NCBI GenBank assembly: GCA_030682175.1
Contig: JAUXOM010000152.1
Location: forward strand, 28,787 to 92,786
Direction of reading: 5' to 3'
DNA length: 64,000 nt
Source: Rhodocyclaceae bacterium
GTDB taxonomy: Bacteria; Pseudomonadota; Gammaproteobacteria; Burkholderiales; Rhodocyclaceae
A program made the translations under genes and the position numbers. This document shows positions 33,254 through 44,467 of this stretch, piece after piece. The notes below the pieces were generated by a model. It worked only from the letters and a program-made list of their open reading frames with translations. It searched no databases and was not told the DNA's origin. Numbering within the stretch: the stretch's first letter is position 1; each line of letters starts with the position of its first letter.

Positions 33254-34405
33254 TCAGATACGCTTGTCGGTCTTGATTGCCGCGGCAGCCTGTTCGACAG
33301 TTCCTTCATTGGTCAGCATTGCCATGAGTAGAAGCAACTCTTCGGCCACCGCTTGCGGGAAGCCGGTGCGGACGCCGTCGCGATTGTCGTTGAGCAAATT
33401 GCCGAGATAGCTGGTGCAAGCGGGTTTGCCCCACAACTCCGACAAGCGCGCGGCGATGTGCGGATAGTCTTCGATGCTGCGCTGCATCTCGGTCTGAACC
33501 TGCCAGTCCTCGGGCAGCACGTTGAAGACTTGGCGCAGCTCTTCGGCTGAGCGTTCGAACTCATCCTGTTGTCCGTTCTGCCGATAGATCTCCAGCAACT
33601 TCAACCAATTGCGCAGCGCCGGCTTGGGCTCTTTCTGGATATGCTCGGTCAGGGTTTGCGCCGCGCCTTGCCCCAGGCCCATGGCAAGCATGATCTCGGC
33701 GAGTTCCAGAGCCTGATCGCTTGATTGTGCCGTCGCGTTGCCACGGCCAGTTTCGGCGTGTGGTTTGACCAGGGTTTGCTCCGAAAAGCTCAGGTCGGTT
33801 AGGGGTTCGACAGCCGGCACCGGCTTGCTTTCTGCTGCAGCGGGCTGCTGTGGCGCGGGGGGCGGTATGGCCGCTGCGACTGGCTTGACGTCCCTGGCTT
33901 GCAACTCACGCAGCCGGGCTGCTTTGCGGCGCCGCGACCAGAGCAGCAGCGTCAGCAACAGCAGCAGTCCGGCACCGGCCAACTGGACTTGCCGGTTCTC
34001 CAGCAGAGCCGGGATGTCCATTGTTGCCTCGAGATTGCTGGTTGCGGGAACGGTGCCAGGAGTTGGCACAGCTTGCGCAATCGCTGCCGCGGGTGCCGCC
34101 GGAGTTTGTAATTGCAGCACCAGCCGGTGGATGTCCCGGACCAGTGCCTCGATGCGAGACAGCCGCACCAGGATGTCGTCGAGTACGCTGTCCTGTTCCT
34201 TGAACCACATCCGCAACGGGTCGTCCAGTTCGACAGGCACCGTGCTGCTGACTTTGACCTGTGCCGGTGCGGCAGTTGCCTGTTCCTGGGCGGTAGCGAA
34301 TTGCGGCCATGCCATGACCAGGCAGGTCAGGACAGCGGTTCTCAGGTAGCGCGCAGAATTGGTCAAGACAATGAAACCCCGGACGAAAATGCCAGATGCG
34401 AGCAT
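33254..34405 (-). CDS. FimV-C-like/tetratricopeptide membrane protein (hypothetical)
   Basis: Signal peptide, coiled coil, TM (LLLLLTLLLWSRRRK), C-terminal LAEIMLAMGLGQGAAQTLTEHIQKEPKPALRNWLKLLEIYRQNGQQDEFE. Confidence 0.6.
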   Translation of the reverse strand: MLASGIFVRGFIVLTNSARYLRTAVLTCLVMAWPQFATAQEQATAAPAQVKVSSTVPVELDDPLRMWFKEQDSVLDDILVRLSRIEALVRDIHRLVLQLQTPAAPAAAIAQAVPTPGTVPATSNLEATMDIPALLENRQVQLAGAGLLLLLTLLLWSRRRKAARLRELQARDVKPVAAAIPPPAPQQPAAAESKPVPAVEPLTDLSFSEQTLVKPHAETGRGNATAQSSDQALELAEIMLAMGLGQGAAQTLTEHIQKEPKPALRNWLKLLEIYRQNGQQDEFERSAEELRQVFNVLPEDWQVQTEMQRSIEDYPHIAARLSELWGKPACTSYLGNLLNDNRDGVRTGFPQAVAEELLLLMAMLTNEGTVEQAAAAIKTDKRI

Positions 34406-34458
34406 TCTGCCGGTCTGGGTTTATCGTAATACTCAGAACACAGCGAGAATACGCGTTC

Positions 34459-35010
34459 TCAGCCGGGCTTTAGGCGCTCGGTAAAACGTTTGCGCAGCTT
34501 CGCCACCTTGGGTGCGACAACGGCCTGGCAATAGCCTTGCGTGGGGTTGCGGGCAAAGTAATTCTGGTGATATTCCTCGGCGGGCCAGAAAGTCGGCGCT
34601 GGCAGGACGGCGGTCACGATCGGAGCGGACCAGATGCGCGCTGCGTCGAACTCCTTGATCAGGGCTTGTGCCTCCGCAGCCTGTGCCGATGAATGGGCGA
34701 ATACCACCGAGCGGTATTGGCTGCCAATATCATTACCCTGGCGGTTCAGCGTCGTCGGATCATGTATGGTGAAAAAGGCCGTGAGCAGGGTGCGATAGTC
34801 GATGATGGATGGATCGAAGTCGACGCGCACTACTTCGGCATGGCCGGTATCGCCAGTACAAATCTGCTGGTAAGTCGGGTTTTCGACCGCACCACCGCTA
34901 TAGCCCGAGGTGACCGCGATCACCCCGTCGAGCAGTTTGAGAGCCGCCTCGATGCACCAGAAACAGCCGCCACCCAGAGTAGCCTGGGCGGCTGGGACAA
35001 TGGTGGTCAT
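34459..35010 (-). CDS. msrA: peptide-methionine (S)-S-oxide reductase MsrA
   Basis: LGGGCFWCIEAAL; YHQNYFARNP. Confidence 0.95.
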   Translation of the reverse strand: MTTIVPAAQATLGGGCFWCIEAALKLLDGVIAVTSGYSGGAVENPTYQQICTGDTGHAEVVRVDFDPSIIDYRTLLTAFFTIHDPTTLNRQGNDIGSQYRSVVFAHSSAQAAEAQALIKEFDAARIWSAPIVTAVLPAPTFWPAEEYHQNYFARNPTQGYCQAVVAPKVAKLRKRFTERLKPG

Positions 35011-35343
35011 GGCCGGGGCGGGGCTTTAACGTGAAACAACATCGTAGCGTTTGCGAAGGGACGCCCCGAGCAAACGCGGCACGCGGCGAAGCCGCAAACC
35101 GCACCTGTGCCAGAAAGAGCGCCCCGTGACAGACGAGCGCAGCGAGCATTCCCGAACCCCCCGCGAGGGGGGGGGAGGGGGGTGGGCCACTTTCATGATC
35201 GGGGGCGAAGCCAACGCATCATGAAAGTTAAGCGAGATGCCCGAACCAGATGCCTTCATGTTTTTTGCCTCCCGGGGTGTGGGTAAAAATGGTGGCAGCG
35301 CAATAAGCAATACAACAATAAAATTGAGCATGCGAACTCTATC

Positions 35344-37065
35344 ATGCAGCTCATTCCGGAGACCGCCATGGCCCATTCCTGGTTCGATAATCATCGCGCT
35401 CTGCTCGACCATGCCCAGGCCGCGATTGCCTGCCGCACCCACTGGTCGCCCTATGCCGAGAATCCGCGCAGCTATGGCGAGATGGCATTGGAAGATGGTC
35501 TGGCGGCGTTCGAGGCTTATCGCCATGCCCAGTTCTATCTCGACCAGCCTGGCGTGGACGGGCGCTGTGGCGGCGAAGTTTCGCCCTATGGCCTGCCATT
35601 GAATGTGAGCTATCCGCGCTGCAGCCCCGAGGGGCTGATTGCTGCGGCCAAGGTGGCGATGCTGCCTTGGGTGCGCGCCGGCATCGAGACGCGCACCGGC
35701 GTCTGCCTCGAAGTGCTCGCCCGCCTGAATGCCGGTAGCGCCGAAATGGCCTATGCGCTCATGCATACCACCGGCCAGAGCCTGGGGCTCGCATTTCTCA
35801 CCGGTGGCCCGCGGGCGCAGGCGCGCGGGCTGGAAGCCCTGGCCTGGGCCTATCGGATGATGACCCAGATTCCCGCCCAGGCCACGTGGCAGCGCAATAT
35901 CAGCCAGCGCCTGGAGAAGCGCTACATGGTCGCTCCGCTGGGCGTATCCCTGGTCATCGGCTGCGCCACCCAGCCCACCTGGCACGCCTACCCCGCGATC
36001 TTCGCTAGCCTGTCGACGGGCAATCCGGTGATCGTCAAGCCGCTCCCGACCGCCGTGCTGCCACTGGCGTTAACGGTGGCTATCACGCGCCAGGTGCTCA
36101 AGGAGTCGGGCTTCGATTCCAACCTGATAACTTTGCTGGTCGGCGATCCCGACGATACCCCGGTATTGCGTGATATCGCGCGTCGCCCGGACATCCGCCT
36201 GATCGACTATGCCGGTGCGCCCGACATGGGCGACTGGCTGCGTGCCAATGCGCGCCAGGCCCGCCTCTTCCTGGAAACCGGCGGCGTCAACTGCGTGCTG
36301 GTCGACTCCAGCTACGACTACAAGGCGCTGCTCAAGAATCTGGTGTTGTCGCTATGCCTCGATTCCGGCCAGTTGCGCACGACACCGCGGGTCATTTTCG
36401 TCAGCCGCGAAGGCATCGAGACACCTGACGGCCTGGTCGATCCTGAACAGTTCGGGCGCGATCTGGCCATGGCACTGGGCAAGTTTGTCGCAGAGCCGGC
36501 CCGTGCTGCCGAAGTGCTGGGGGCCATTCAGTCGCCGGCGACGGTGGCCCGCATCGCGGCAGTCAGCGAACTGGCCGAAGCGACGGCGGAAATACTGCGT
36601 CCTTCCGCCACCCTAGCCCATCCGCAATGGCCTGCCGCGCGCATGCATACCCCGCTGCTGCTGGGCGCCTCCGCCGAGCAGCGCGAATTTTTCATGGAAG
36701 AACGTTTTGGCCCGATCGCCATCGTCGTCACCACCGCGAACACGGCGACCAGCCTGGCTCTGGCGGAATCCACCATGCGCGACAAGGGCGCGCTCAACTT
36801 TCTCGTGCATGCAACACGCCCCCATGTTCAGCAATTTGCCGAGGATGTTGCCTTGCGTGCGGGGGTGTCGCTCTCGCTCAACCTGACCGGGGCGGCGCTC
36901 ATCAATCAGCCTGCCGGTTTCTCGGATTTCCATGCCAGCGGCGCCAATCCGGCCGCCAGTTGCAGCATGATCGACGCTGCCTTCGTCGCCAACCGCTTCT
37001 ATTTCTCGCAGGTGCAGCAGCATTATCTGCCGCCATCGAGCATTGACTGGCTGGTTGATCAGTAG
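35344..37065 (+). CDS. PaaN-like aldehyde dehydrogenase-family protein; expected catalytic Cys replaced by Arg
   Basis: HSWFDNHRALLDHAQAAIACRTHWSPYAENPR; LFLETGGVNCVLVDSS; SGQLRTTPR where PaaN has SGQMCT.P. Confidence 0.75.
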   Translation: MQLIPETAMAHSWFDNHRALLDHAQAAIACRTHWSPYAENPRSYGEMALEDGLAAFEAYRHAQFYLDQPGVDGRCGGEVSPYGLPLNVSYPRCSPEGLIAAAKVAMLPWVRAGIETRTGVCLEVLARLNAGSAEMAYALMHTTGQSLGLAFLTGGPRAQARGLEALAWAYRMMTQIPAQATWQRNISQRLEKRYMVAPLGVSLVIGCATQPTWHAYPAIFASLSTGNPVIVKPLPTAVLPLALTVAITRQVLKESGFDSNLITLLVGDPDDTPVLRDIARRPDIRLIDYAGAPDMGDWLRANARQARLFLETGGVNCVLVDSSYDYKALLKNLVLSLCLDSGQLRTTPRVIFVSREGIETPDGLVDPEQFGRDLAMALGKFVAEPARAAEVLGAIQSPATVARIAAVSELAEATAEILRPSATLAHPQWPAARMHTPLLLGASAEQREFFMEERFGPIAIVVTTANTATSLALAESTMRDKGALNFLVHATRPHVQQFAEDVALRAGVSLSLNLTGAALINQPAGFSDFHASGANPAASCSMIDAAFVANRFYFSQVQQHYLPPSSIDWLVDQ

Positions 37066-37132
37066 GGGCAAGCATCAACAAGTCGAAGGTGTTGGATGCA
37101 ACAGCGAAGTAGATTTCAACGTTAAAGCAGAC

Positions 37133-38378
37133 CAGGGTAATCGCATGAATGCCAATGTCGTTGACCGTGAAAAATAATCGTTCACGCTCAACGACTTACA
37201 AAGGGACTGCTCACAGCCCTTGATTTTGTGTAGTTTTCTGTCTTTTTGGGGTGGCTCATGGAGACGGAAGGCAAGCTGTGCATCGCGGACGTATTTGTGG
37301 GGATTGGCGATCCACGGCAGGCGAAAAAGGTACGGCACAATCTGGTTGAACTGCTGGTGGTGGCGATCTGTGCGGTGGTTTCGGGAGCGGACACTTTTGT
37401 TGAAGTGGAGGCGTGGGGCAAGGCGAAGCTGGACTGGTTACGGCGCTACTTGCGACTTGAGCACGGTATTCCGTCGCACGACACGTTTAGCCGGGTCTTT
37501 GCCGCGATAGACGCCGATCGATTTAGCGCGGCGTTCCGACGCTGGGTCAGCACCGTATTGCCAACCGTGGCCGATGGTGCGGTGGTGGCGATCGATGGCA
37601 AGACCAGTCCCGCTAAATCTGGTCAGCGCCTTTGCTGCTGGCGCGGCTCTGGTGCTTGGACAACGCGCCACGGCTCAGAAGTCCAACGAGAAGACGGCGA
37701 TACCGGAATTGCTGGCTACCCTGGCGCTTGAAGGCTGCATTGTGATTATCGATGCCATGGGTACCCAACCGAATATCGCCCAGGCAATCCGTGCCCGCGG
37801 TGCCGTCTATGTGCTGTCGGTGAAAGATAATCAACCCGAACTGGCCGAGTCGATACAGGACTTCATGACGGCCTTCGTCGCCCCGCCCATAAAACCCCGC
37901 ATGGTTTCGATGAGGTTGTCGAGAAGGATCACGGCCGCATCGAAACCCGGCGCTGCTTCACCTTCGATCAAGTAGATTGCCTGCATGCGTCCGAACGCTG
38001 GACCGACCTGAAATCCTTCACGGTCATCGTTTCCGAGCGCACCGTCAATGACAAGACCACAACCGAGCAGCGCTGCTACATTTCCAGCCTGCCAGCGGAT
38101 GCCGCCCGGATCAATGCGGCTGTGCGCCAGCATTGGCGCGTCGAGAATAGCTTGCACTGGTGCATGGATGTGGCGTTCAACGATGACCAAATGCGCCTGC
38201 GAACCGATCACGCCGCCCATAACCTCGCCGTCTTGCGACAACTTGCACTCAATGCCATCCGCCATGCCCCAGCCCCTTGCAAGGGCGGACTCAAGACCCG
38301 GCGACTCTTCGCCGCATCCTCTGACGACTACCGTGCTCTCATCCTCGGTCTTGTATAAGATTCATGCGACTTGCCCTG
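37133..38378 (+). mobile_element. ISAs1-family insertion sequence with terminal inverted repeats and flanking direct repeat
   Basis: Left end CAGGGTAA-TCGCATGAAT; right end (reverse complement) CAGGGCAAGTCGCATGAAT; TAAAGCAG at 37123-37130 and 38379-38386. Confidence 0.85.
37246..38358 (+). pseudogene. ISAs1-family transposase, frameshifted out of and back into frame
   Basis: Fragments ..VRHNLVELLVVAICAVVSGADTFVEVEAWG.., ..VSAFAAGAALVLGQ..IIDAMGTQPNIAQAI.. (frame change), ..INAAVRQHWRVENSLHWCMDVAFNDDQMRLR... Confidence 0.88.
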
Positions 38379-38456
38379 TAAAGCAGGACCGGCTTTCCCC
38401 TTTATGTTAAAGGCCATGCTAGGATTTATTTTCTTGATGTCGATCAGGGGGGGTAT

Positions 38457-39557
38457 ATGTTCTCGAACATTCGCATTTCGGTTCGTCTGGCGGCGGGTAT
38501 TGCGTTAACGTTGCTGGTTGTCGTGCTGGTGTTGCTGCCAGCGGTTCTCGGGCAGTTGGGGAATGTCAGCAAGCAAGCTGAAGCCCGCCAGCTCGATGAA
38601 TTGCATGCCACCCTGCGGGCCAGCGTCCGGGATGCTTCTGCATCCGCCCTAGTGGCCATCACCTCGGTAGTGAATGCCAAGGGCGTTACGGAAGCTTTTG
38701 CCAACAGGGATCGCGCACAGCTTCAGGCGCTGACTTCACCCGTATTCGATGCGCTGAAGAAGAATCACAACATCAGCCAGTTCCAGTTCCATTTGCCGCC
38801 CGCTACCTCATTCCTGCGTCTACACGACCTGGCCAAGTTCGGCGATGATCTGTCGGGATTTCGTGCCACCGTCGTCAAGACCAATGAGCTGGTGCAGCCG
38901 CAAAGCGGCCTGGAAAGCGGTGTAGCCGGCATTGGCTTGCGTGGCGTCATCCCGGTTTCTCATGAGGGCAGGCATGTTGGTTCGGCCGAGATCGGCGTTA
39001 CCTTTGGCCAGGAATTTTTCGACTCCTTCAAGACGCAGTTCAAGGCGCCCGCCGCACTGCACATCCGTGCCGCTTCGGACTTCAGCATCTTCGCGACGAC
39101 GATTCCCGGCAAGACCACGCTAAGCCCCGAGCAGATTGCCGCCGCCCTCGGGGGGCAAGTGATTACCTCCCAAGTGAAAATCGCTGGCCAGGACTGGTCG
39201 GTGATGGCCAAATCCGTGCCGGACTTTTCGGGCAAACCGATTGCTGTTGCTGAGATTCTGATCGACCGCTCTTACTATGCGACGAGCTATCGGAATACCC
39301 TGCTGCAAATTCTGGGCATCGGGCTGGTCGCACTGCTTGTCGGGCTGATGCTGGCATGGCTATTGAGCCGAAGCATCACCAAGCCGATCGAGCAACTCAC
39401 GCATGCGGCCGCCGAGATCAGCCGCGGCAAGATCGAGGAAAAGATTGCGGGTACCGAACGGAAGGATGAGATCGGCGACTTGGCACGTGCGCTCGAGCGC
39501 ATGTCCGCCAGCATCAAGATCGCCATGGACCGGATCAGAAAACTTTCCGCTTCTTGA
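38457..39557 (+). CDS. membrane sensor: periplasmic Cache-like domain, TM, HAMP; ends without output domain
   Basis: Two TM helices and HAMP SRSITKPIEQLTHAAAEISRGKIEEKIAGTERKDEIGDLARALERM followed by stop. Confidence 0.75.
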   Translation: MFSNIRISVRLAAGIALTLLVVVLVLLPAVLGQLGNVSKQAEARQLDELHATLRASVRDASASALVAITSVVNAKGVTEAFANRDRAQLQALTSPVFDALKKNHNISQFQFHLPPATSFLRLHDLAKFGDDLSGFRATVVKTNELVQPQSGLESGVAGIGLRGVIPVSHEGRHVGSAEIGVTFGQEFFDSFKTQFKAPAALHIRAASDFSIFATTIPGKTTLSPEQIAAALGGQVITSQVKIAGQDWSVMAKSVPDFSGKPIAVAEILIDRSYYATSYRNTLLQILGIGLVALLVGLMLAWLLSRSITKPIEQLTHAAAEISRGKIEEKIAGTERKDEIGDLARALERMSASIKIAMDRIRKLSAS

Positions 39558-39592
39558 GAGCGATTGCCCACTCTACTGCGAGGTGATTGGCT

Positions 39593-40057
39593 ATGGACAA
39601 GACTGCAGTATTTGTGAAATCGGCCAAGGGGCAGGGCGCGATCAAGGCTAATTCGCGTGAAATATCCATGAATGACAGGCACATCCTGATCATGGTCGAC
39701 GGCAAGCGCAACGTCGAAACCCTGCTGAAGGATGCCGCCATTTTTCGCGATGTCGAGGCGACGCTGGATCGATTGTATCAATCTGGCTACATTGATCCCA
39801 TTGGCGGCGCTGAACGCAGCACCCTTGGTGCGACGCCCGCCCCAACCCCCGGTGGCGCCCTCAGCAGGGAGACGAAAGCGCTGATCGAGCAGGAGCTCGT
39901 GGAGTTTTTGGGGCCGATCGCTTCCCTGCTGTGCGAAGAGACTCTGGCGACTGCGGGTTCTCTTGATGAGGCCTTGTCAGCTTTGGGTTCGCAATTGGAT
40001 GCCCAGCAGGCCAAGCAATTCAAGCAAAAAATTGTTGAGCGGATGGCCCGTAGCTGA
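39593..40057 (+). CDS. hypothetical protein linked to the HAMP sensor gene
   Basis: 154 aa ORF with ATG at 39593, 35 bp after the HAMP gene. Confidence 0.65.
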   Translation: MDKTAVFVKSAKGQGAIKANSREISMNDRHILIMVDGKRNVETLLKDAAIFRDVEATLDRLYQSGYIDPIGGAERSTLGATPAPTPGGALSRETKALIEQELVEFLGPIASLLCEETLATAGSLDEALSALGSQLDAQQAKQFKQKIVERMARS

Positions 40058-40210
40058 GGGTTTCCTACAAGCAGCCGCGCCGCCTCAGCAGAGCGGACCA
40101 GTTGACGGTTAGGCGCAGCCACTGTGCTGCACCCCTGACCGGCTGGCATCCGACGGGAATGCCGCATAGCTTTTGTTGATGCCTGTATCATCGCTTGCCA
40201 AGCAACACAC

Positions 40211-40233
40211 ATGGCCCGCAATGTGCGGGCCAT
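40211..40233. promoter_or_regulatory. hairpin in sucC 5' leader
   Basis: ATGGCCCGCA-ATG-TGCGGGCCAT, perfect 10-bp arms, 34 bp before the sucC ATG. Confidence 0.45.
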
Positions 40234-40267
40234 GTTCCCATATCAAGTCACCCGACAAGGAAGATCC

Positions 40268-41443
<1,176 letters not shown>

Positions 41444-41463
41444 GGTGAAGTGAGGAATATCAA

Positions 41464-42357
41464 ATGTCGATCCTGATCAACAAGAACACCAAAGTGATTA
41501 CCCAGGGCATCACCGGCAAGACCGGCCAGTTCCATACCGAGAAGTGCATCGAGTACGCCAATGGCAAGAACTGCTTCGTTGCCGGCGTGAACCCGAAGAA
41601 GGCCGGCGAGAAGATATTCGACGTGCCGATCTTTGCCTCGGTGAAGGATGCCAAGGCCGCCAGCGGCGCCACTGTTTCGGTGATCTACGTGCCGCCGGCC
41701 GGCGCGGCGGACGCGATCTGGGAAGCCTGCGAGGCGGACATCGATCTGGCGATCTGCATCACCGAGGGCATCCCCGTGCGTGACATGCTGATCGTGCGCA
41801 ACAAAATGAAGCAGAAGGTCGCCAGGGGTGGCAAGGAGACCTTGCTGCTCGGTCCGAACTGCCCCGGCCTGATCACGCCGGAAGAAATCAAGATCGGCAT
41901 CATGCCGGGCCACATCCACCGCAAGGGCCGCATTGGCGTGGTTTCGCGTTCCGGCACGCTGACCTATGAAGCCGTTGCCCAGGTGACCGAATTGGGCCTT
42001 GGCCAGTCTTCGGCAATCGGCATTGGCGGCGATCCGATCAACGGGCTCAAGCACATCGACATCATGCGCATGTTCAACGACGATCCCGACACCGATGCAG
42101 TCATCATGATCGGCGAAATTGGCGGGCCGGATGAGGCGGAGGCGGCGCGCTGGTGCAAGGACCACATGAAGAAGCCGGTGGTCGGTTTCATCGCCGGCGT
42201 CACCGCGCCCGCCGGCAAGCGCATGGGACATGCCGGCGCACTGATCTCGGGGGGTGCCGACACGGCGGAGGCCAAGCTGGCCATCATGGAAGAGTGCGGT
42301 TTCACGGTGACGCGCAATCCGTCGGAAATGGGCAAACTGCTGAAGTCGCTGCTCTAG
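41464..42357 (+). CDS. sucD: succinyl-CoA synthetase alpha subunit SucD
   Basis: MSILINKNTKVITQGITGKTGQFHTEKC; GHAGALISGG. Confidence 0.95.
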   Translation: MSILINKNTKVITQGITGKTGQFHTEKCIEYANGKNCFVAGVNPKKAGEKIFDVPIFASVKDAKAASGATVSVIYVPPAGAADAIWEACEADIDLAICITEGIPVRDMLIVRNKMKQKVARGGKETLLLGPNCPGLITPEEIKIGIMPGHIHRKGRIGVVSRSGTLTYEAVAQVTELGLGQSSAIGIGGDPINGLKHIDIMRMFNDDPDTDAVIMIGEIGGPDEAEAARWCKDHMKKPVVGFIAGVTAPAGKRMGHAGALISGGADTAEAKLAIMEECGFTVTRNPSEMGKLLKSLL

Positions 42358-42373
42358 CACTTGCAACAGAATT

Positions 42374-42397
42374 CAAGGCGGGCTGCGGCCCGCCTTG
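42374..42397 (+). terminator. putative terminator after sucD
   Basis: CAAGGCGGGC-TGCG-GCCCGCCTTG then TTCC. Confidence 0.6.
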
Positions 42398-42426
42398 TTC
42401 CGGTTGATTGATCGGGAGCAGATTCA

Positions 42427-43380
42427 ATGGCACTGTTTCTATCCGAAACCGATGTGCGCCAGTTACTGACCATGGATCTGGCGCTCGAAGCCGTCACCAC
42501 AGCGCATGCCGCCCATGGCCACAATCGCGCCATCGACATTGCCCGCCAGCGCACCCGGACGCCGACATCCACGCTGCATATCCTGCAAGCTGCGCTGCTC
42601 GACGAGGGCGTGATTGGTTACAAGGCTTACACGACAGCGCGTGCGGGCAAACGCTTCATGGTGCACCTGTTCAACGCGGCGACCGGCACACCGCTGGCGG
42701 CGATCGAGGCCGATTTCCTGGGGATGATGCGCACCGGCGCTGCCGGCGGGGTGGCGGCAAAAGTTTTATCCCGGCCGGAAAGTGCGGTGGTTGGCCTGAT
42801 CGGCGCCGGCTGGCAAGCCCAGGGCCAATTGGAGGCGCTGTGTCGGGTCCGCTCGATCCGACAAGTCAGGCTGTATGCGCGCGATGCCGGGAAGCGCCGT
42901 CGCGCCAGCGCCGACTTTTCAAGTCGCTTCGGCGTCGAAGTGATTCCCGTGGATAGCGCAGAAGCCGCAGTGCGCGACTGCGATATCGTTGTCACCATCA
43001 CCGCAGCGGCCACGCCATTGTTCGACGGCAGTTGGCTGGCGGCAGGAACCCATATCAATGCTGCCGGCTCGAATGCCCTGATCCGCCGTGAGATCGACGA
43101 GGAGACGGTGGCCCGTGCGGCCGTGGTGTGCGTGGATAGTCGGCCGACTGCCATGCGCGAGGCGGGCGACTTGCTACCGGCGCTGGAAAAGGGGCGCCTT
43201 GCCGAAGGCCAACTTGTCGAACTGGGCGAGATCATTGCCGGCATCCGGCCGGGACGACCGGATGCCGGAGCAATCACCCTGTTCGAATCGCAGGGCATGG
43301 CCATCCAGGACCTGGCGGTCGGGGTACGCCTGCTCAAACTGGCACAGCAGCAGGGACTTGGTGCGGAATTGCCCTATTGA
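42427..43380 (+). CDS. ornithine cyclodeaminase/mu-crystallin family protein
   Basis: VGLIGAGWQAQGQLEAL; AAGTHINAAGSNALIRREID. Confidence 0.88.
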   Translation: MALFLSETDVRQLLTMDLALEAVTTAHAAHGHNRAIDIARQRTRTPTSTLHILQAALLDEGVIGYKAYTTARAGKRFMVHLFNAATGTPLAAIEADFLGMMRTGAAGGVAAKVLSRPESAVVGLIGAGWQAQGQLEALCRVRSIRQVRLYARDAGKRRRASADFSSRFGVEVIPVDSAEAAVRDCDIVVTITAAATPLFDGSWLAAGTHINAAGSNALIRREIDEETVARAAVVCVDSRPTAMREAGDLLPALEKGRLAEGQLVELGEIIAGIRPGRPDAGAITLFESQGMAIQDLAVGVRLLKLAQQQGLGAELPY

Positions 43381-43595
43381 GAGCGCTTTTCGTCTTCGCT
43401 ACGTGAAAAAGCATTGACTCACTTAATGTCTGGCTGTAAGAATGAAGCATATCGCACTGTTTCTGCAAAAGGTTTGAATGTGTTGAAGTGGGATTGTTTA
43501 ACGGGGGGCGTATCGAACACTGTGGTCGGCAAGGCAAGCCTGATACTGCAAACACACGACTGGGGTACCCGTCGGTGGGTGGGTGTTTGCCTGCG

Positions 43596-44441
43596 ATGGC
43601 GCTGATCGACCTTTCCGCGGCGATCGAAATGGCTGCCTGCAGCGACCCCGGTCAAGTGCGCCCGCTCAACGAAGATTCGGTGCTGGCCAACAATGTGCTG
43701 GGGCTGGCCATACTGGCGGATGGCATGGGTGGCTACAATGCCGGCGAAGTTGCCAGCAGCATGGCCACCACGGTGCTGGGCAGCGAGCTTGCACACATGT
43801 TCGAAACCCGGGCCCCCGGTGAACTCGCCGCAAGCGGTCAGGCCTGGGCGCGGCAAGCGTTGAGCGATGTCGTTGCACGCACCAATGCGGCGATCCATCA
43901 GGCAGCGCAAAGTCAGTCTGAATACACGGGGATGGGCACGACACTGGTCGCCGCCCAGTTTTATGATGACCATCTGGTGGTCGCGCACATCGGTGATTCC
44001 AGGCTGTATCGTCTGCGCGGGGAAGAACTGCGGCAACTGACGCGCGACCACTCCCTGTTGCAGGAGCAGATCGACGCTGGCATGATTACTTCCGAGCAGG
44101 CACGTTTTTCGCTCAACAAAAATCTGGTGACGCGTGCGCTGGGCGTTGACCCTACCGTGGACCTTGAGTTGAATGAATACGATGTACTTCCTGGCGATGT
44201 TTACCTGCTCTGTTCGGATGGCCTCAACGATATGATGGCGGATGAGGAGATTGCCCTGACACTGTTGGCACTTTCGGTCAATCTGCCGCTCTGTGCAATG
44301 CAACTGGTGCAGCAGGCGAATGACAATGGTGGTCGCGACAACGTTTCGGTTATTCTCGTCAAAATCAAGGAAGCCTATCCGGCACCCCGGGGTTCCCGTG
44401 GGGCAGGCTGGTGGCGACGTGTGCAGTCTTGGTTCGGTTAA
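43596..44441 (+). CDS. PP2C-family Ser/Thr protein phosphatase
   Basis: SDPGQVRPLNEDSVLA, LADGMGGYNAGEVAS, HIGDSRLYRLR, DNVSVILV. Confidence 0.92.
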   Translation: MALIDLSAAIEMAACSDPGQVRPLNEDSVLANNVLGLAILADGMGGYNAGEVASSMATTVLGSELAHMFETRAPGELAASGQAWARQALSDVVARTNAAIHQAAQSQSEYTGMGTTLVAAQFYDDHLVVAHIGDSRLYRLRGEELRQLTRDHSLLQEQIDAGMITSEQARFSLNKNLVTRALGVDPTVDLELNEYDVLPGDVYLLCSDGLNDMMADEEIALTLLALSVNLPLCAMQLVQQANDNGGRDNVSVILVKIKEAYPAPRGSRGAGWWRRVQSWFG

Positions 44442-44467
44442 CGATGGTGTTTTGAAGGACGCTCAAG

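Noticed and set aside
38457-39557. Methyl-accepting chemotaxis protein
   Set aside because: Has periplasmic domain and HAMP but lacks the cytoplasmic MCP signalling hairpin; not called an MCP.
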